This document shows positions 5,962-8,852 of a stretch of 8,852 nt of DNA, piece after piece. The stretch covers positions 1 to 8,852 of the forward strand of contig CAYOFK010000129.1 in the NCBI GenBank assembly GCA_964403185.1. The letters run 5' to 3'. Both the position numbers and the translations under genes were made by a program. The notes below the pieces were generated by a model. The model saw only the letters and a list, made by a program, of their open reading frames with translations. It did no database searches and was not told where the DNA came from. This DNA comes from CAYOFK01 sp964403185. GTDB lineage: Bacteria > Bacteroidota > Bacteroidia > Bacteroidales > VadinHA17. Each line of letters opens with the position of its first letter. The first letter of the stretch is position 1.

Positions 5962-8618
5962 TACCTGATCACAATATTTACAATCTTCTTGGGTACCACA
6001 ATGACCTTTACAAGGGTCTTCCCTTCCAGCCATTTAGCAGCTTTTTCGTGGCCCAGGACGGCTTCTTCAACTTTTTTTGTGCCGGCGCCGGCAGGAAGCT
6101 CCAGCTTAAACCGCATTTTACCATTGAATGAAACGGGGTATTCAAAAATATCTTCTTTCAGGAATTCCTCGTTGAATTCAGGAAAAGGTTGATTTGCAAT
6201 CGGGGGTGCCTGGCCCATACCTTCCCATAATTCTTCTGCAAGGTGGGGGGCAAAAGGAGCCAGTACCCTGGCAAATTGCAGGGCGGTTTCCCGGGTGACC
6301 CGGCCTTTTTTGATGCACAGGTTGGTGAAGATCATCATCTGTGATATGGCGGTATTGAACCTTAATCCTTCAATATCCTGTCCGGCTTTCTTTATGGTCT
6401 GATGGAGGACCTTTTTTATTTCCTTGTCCTCAGCACCCGTATGGATGTTGTTTTTGTCAGCAAAAAACCGGCAGGCCCTTCCCAGGAAGCCAAACACCCC
6501 TTTAACTCCCTGTTCCGACCAGGGTTTGGTAGCCTCAAGAGGTCCCATAAACATTTCATAAAGACGCAGGGCATCCGCCCCGTAACTGGCGACCACATCA
6601 TCGGGATTGATCACGTTCTTAAGTGATTTCGACATTTTTGCAACGATCTGCTGCAGCTCTTCACCGGTGGTTGTATGAAAATATTTTCCATCCTTTTCCT
6701 CAACAAGATCGCCGGTTACTTTGGCCCCTGTGGCTGTTTCATAGGCAAAGGCCAGGATCATTCCCTGGTTGAAAAGTTTCAGATAGGGTTCATCGGTTGA
6801 TACAATTCCGAGATCGAACAGCACCTTGTGCCAGAATCTGCTGTAAAGAAGGTGTAACACGGCATGTTCGGCCCCGCCAATATACAGATCCACGGGCATC
6901 CAGTAGGCTTCCTTTTCCTTCGAGAAGGGAGCCTCTGAGTTGTGAGGATCGATGTAACGCAGGTAATACCAGCATGAGCCGGCCCACTGGGGCATGGTAT
7001 TGGTCTCGCGCCGGCCTGTTCTTCCTTTGCTGTCTGTTACATGAAGCCATGCGGTGGCATTGGAAAGGGCTGACTCTCCTTTCGCCCCGGGCTCATAATT
7101 ATTCATTTCAGGCAGTTCAAGGGGCAGGTCCTTCTCTGGCATGATCTCTATTTCCCCGTCATCCCAGTGGATGACAGGAAAGGGTTCCCCCCAGTAGCGC
7201 TGACGGCTGAATAGCCAGTCCCGCATTTTGTAATTGGTCTTTTCAGCCCCCAGATGGTTTCCTTCCAGCCAGTCTATGGTTTTGCGAATGCCTTCATCTT
7301 TATTCAACCCGTTGATTTCCAGGCCGCTTTTTGTGCTTGCAGAGTTAATAAAGGTCCCGTCTCCTTCCCAGCATTCTTTTCCATCAAGGATCTTATCGCG
7401 TGTTTCCTGATCCACTCCTTCAGGGTCCAGTATGGGTTGGATGGGCAAATTAAATTTATTGGCAAATTCAAAATCCCTCTGGTCGTTGGAGGGAACGGCC
7501 ATAATGGCACCTGTACCGTAGCCGGTAAGTACATAATCGGCGATCCAGATGGGGATCTTTTCAAGGTTTACGGGATTGATGGCATGGCTTCCTGTGAATA
7601 CCCCGGTTTTTTCCCTGGAAAGGTCGGTGCGGTCGAGTTCCGATTTGAGTGCCGATTTGCTGATATAATCTTCAACTTCCTTTCTTTTACCTGTTGTCGT
7701 AAGATCTTTTACCAGTTCATGTTCCGGGGCAAGGACCATATAGGTGGCGCCAAACAGGGTGTCCGGCCGGGTTGTAAACACCCGTAATTTATGATTAAGC
7801 CCTTCAATCTGAAAGATCACCTCTGCTCCCGTGGACTTACCGATCCAGTTTTTCTGCATGTCCTTAATGCCTGCCGGCCAGTCCAGTTTGTCCAGTCCTT
7901 CAAGCAGTCGTTCGGCATACAGTGGGATGCGCAGCATCCATTGTTTCAGGTTCCGTTTGCTGACCGGGTTTCCGCATTTTTCGTGGCTACCATCTGTAAA
8001 GACTTCCTCGTTGGCACATACGATCTGGCAGTGCTCACAATACCAGACACTGGCATCGGCATAGTAGGCCAGACGTTTGGAGGCCATGTATTCATTAACA
8101 GCAGCCTCGCCTTTTTCTTTTATTTCATTGGGGACAGTCAGTTCATTGATGGGCCGTCCTTTTTGGTTTTCTTCATCAAACCAGGTGTTGTACAGCTTAA
8201 TAAAAATCCACTGGGTCCACTTAAAATACCCGGGATCGGTGGTGTTAACTTCACGGTCCCAATCATAACCGAGACCGAGTGATTTGATCTGTCTCCTGAA
8301 GGTGTCGATATTATTTTTTGTGGTGGTGGCAGGATGGGTTCCTGTTTCAATGGCATATTGTTCGGCCGGCAGCCCAAAGGCATCCCATCCCATGGGGTGG
8401 AGCACGTTGAAGCCTTTCATTTTCTTATAGCGGGCCACGATATCGGTAGCGGTATAACCTTCGGGGTGACCTACATGCAGTCCGCTTCCGGAGGGGTAGG
8501 GGAACATATCGAGAATGTAGAACTTGGGTTTGGCAGGGTCCATCTCCACCTTAAAGGTTTTGTTTTGTTCCCAGTATTGCTGCCATTTTTTCTCTATTTC
8601 GGTGAACTTGTATTCCAT
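5961..8618 (-). CDS. leuS: Leucyl-tRNA synthetase
   Basis: This 885-residue class I synthetase charges tRNA-Leu with leucine in the cytoplasm. The HIGH-type motif is HVGH at residues 48-51 in the context PYPSGSGLHVGHPEGY. The KMSKS loop is exact at 661-665. A zinc-binding-like module (CEHC at 194-197, C215) lies before the CP1 editing domain. That domain shows TTRPDTLFG (282-290) and GYGTGAIMAVPSNDQRDFEF (366-385), so proofreading looks intact. The anticodon-binding region (about 705-825) and a compact C-terminal domain (about 826-885, ending KKIVNIVIR) follow. The ATG at 8618 gives MEYKFTEIEKKWQQYW, the usual start. Its stop overlaps the GTG of the peptidase gene by one base. I could not identify a clear promoter in the 126 bp between leuS and the divergent tRNA gene. 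Confidence 0.98.
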   Translation of the reverse strand: MEYKFTEIEKKWQQYWEQNKTFKVEMDPAKPKFYILDMFPYPSGSGLHVGHPEGYTATDIVARYKKMKGFNVLHPMGWDAFGLPAEQYAIETGTHPATTTKNNIDTFRRQIKSLGLGYDWDREVNTTDPGYFKWTQWIFIKLYNTWFDEENQKGRPINELTVPNEIKEKGEAAVNEYMASKRLAYYADASVWYCEHCQIVCANEEVFTDGSHEKCGNPVSKRNLKQWMLRIPLYAERLLEGLDKLDWPAGIKDMQKNWIGKSTGAEVIFQIEGLNHKLRVFTTRPDTLFGATYMVLAPEHELVKDLTTTGKRKEVEDYISKSALKSELDRTDLSREKTGVFTGSHAINPVNLEKIPIWIADYVLTGYGTGAIMAVPSNDQRDFEFANKFNLPIQPILDPEGVDQETRDKILDGKECWEGDGTFINSASTKSGLEINGLNKDEGIRKTIDWLEGNHLGAEKTNYKMRDWLFSRQRYWGEPFPVIHWDDGEIEIMPEKDLPLELPEMNNYEPGAKGESALSNATAWLHVTDSKGRTGRRETNTMPQWAGSCWYYLRYIDPHNSEAPFSKEKEAYWMPVDLYIGGAEHAVLHLLYSRFWHKVLFDLGIVSTDEPYLKLFNQGMILAFAYETATGAKVTGDLVEEKDGKYFHTTTGEELQQIVAKMSKSLKNVINPDDVVASYGADALRLYEMFMGPLEATKPWSEQGVKGVFGFLGRACRFFADKNNIHTGAEDKEIKKVLHQTIKKAGQDIEGLRFNTAISQMMIFTNLCIKKGRVTRETALQFARVLAPFAPHLAEELWEGMGQAPPIANQPFPEFNEEFLKEDIFEYPVSFNGKMRFKLELPAGAGTKKVEEAVLGHEKAAKWLEGKTLVKVIVVPKKIVNIVIR

Positions 8619-8726
8619 ATAATTACCGCTGTGGAGTGGGTTTGAAGGTTCAAGCTGCGAAATTATGAAAACTTATTGAATTATGGCATTTGGGTGGGAT
8701 ATAACGAATGAAATGCTGAAAATGTG

Positions 8727-8734
8727 TATTTTTG
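8727..8734 (+). promoter_or_regulatory. -7 box upstream of the tRNA-Arg gene
   Basis: TATTTTTG matches TAnnTTTG exactly and ends 10 nt before the mature tRNA. Transcription would start at about 8739-8741, only a few bases before the tRNA 5' end. No TTTG is found 17-23 nt upstream; the nearest one, at 8689-8692, is too far (34 nt). The call rests on one element and on position. Confidence 0.45.
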
Positions 8735-8744
8735 CCTCTGTTCC

Positions 8745-8818
8745 GGTCCCGTAGTTCAAATGGATAGAATGCCAGATTCCGGTTCTGGTGGTTGTGGGTT
8801 CGAGTCCCGCCGGGATCA
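8745..8818 (+). tRNA. tRNA-Arg (anticodon CCG)
   Basis: The 74-base sequence folds into a full cloverleaf. The acceptor stem GGTCCCG/CGGGATC has seven pairs, one of them G-T. The D stem GTTC/GAAT encloses a nine-base loop containing GG. The anticodon stem CCAGA/TCTGG has five perfect pairs around loop TTCCGGT, so the anticodon is CCG, which reads CGG (Arg). The variable loop is TGGTT. The T stem GTGGG/CCCGC encloses loop TTCGAGT. The discriminator is A at 8818, followed by CT, so the CCA end is not encoded and must be added enzymatically. The gene is divergent from leuS. Confidence 0.96.
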
Positions 8819-8852
8819 CTAGCAAATCAAAGCGGTGCAATCAAGACAGAAG

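Noticed and set aside
5962..6033. Longer N-terminus for the M23 peptidase (start at 6033)
   Set aside because: The extra 24 codons overlap leuS in another frame, give a hydrophilic Cys-rich leader and would bury the signal peptide; the GTG at 5961 gives a standard exported start.
6797..7144. 115-codon plus-strand frame antisense to leuS, and similar long frames at 7254-7787 and 7791-8282
   Set aside because: They lie wholly opposite a well-conserved leuS and show no recognisable domain. They are expected shadows of its codon usage.

Overview
The window looks like an ordinary chromosomal stretch from a member of the Bacteroidota. Three things point there. The block purN / acpP-fabF-rnc-IPExxxVDY gene is a gene order I know from that phylum. 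The IPExxxVDY family is, to my knowledge, essentially confined to it. Several intergenic regions carry -7 boxes of the Bacteroidota type (TAnnTTTG), one of them with a TTTG at the right -33 spacing. Genus or family cannot be told from this sequence alone.

Layout, left to right. At 22-50 a Bacteroidota-type promoter precedes a 242-residue exported protein of unknown function (92-820), very acidic in the middle and lysine-rich at the end. A strong intrinsic terminator follows (880-913). The stretch 914-1251 has no convincing gene; it holds a doubtful GTG-started reading frame, a degenerate 7-8 bp repeat tract and a hairpin. From 3980 down to 1252 the minus strand carries one compact operon: acpP, fabF, rnc and the IPExxxVDY gene, with gaps of 14, 17 and 10 nt. 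It supplies the acyl carrier protein and the condensing enzyme of fatty acid synthesis, plus ribonuclease III. purN (purine synthesis) diverges from acpP and runs rightward. It meets, tail to tail with a 21 bp overlap, an M23-family lipoprotein peptidase gene on the minus strand. That gene begins with a GTG overlapping the stop codon of leuS by one base, so leuS and the peptidase form a second minus-strand operon. At the right edge a plus-strand tRNA-Arg(CCG) lies divergent to leuS.

I do not see a new biological system. There is no mobile element, CRISPR array, defence module or secondary-metabolite locus. The points worth a second look are an unknown secreted charge-patterned protein, an Asp-to-Asn change at a catalytic position of RNase III, an M23 active site reading H-L-D instead of H-L-H, non-ATG starts in tightly coupled genes, and the odd spacer after the IPExxxVDY gene, where I would have expected pyruvate kinase.
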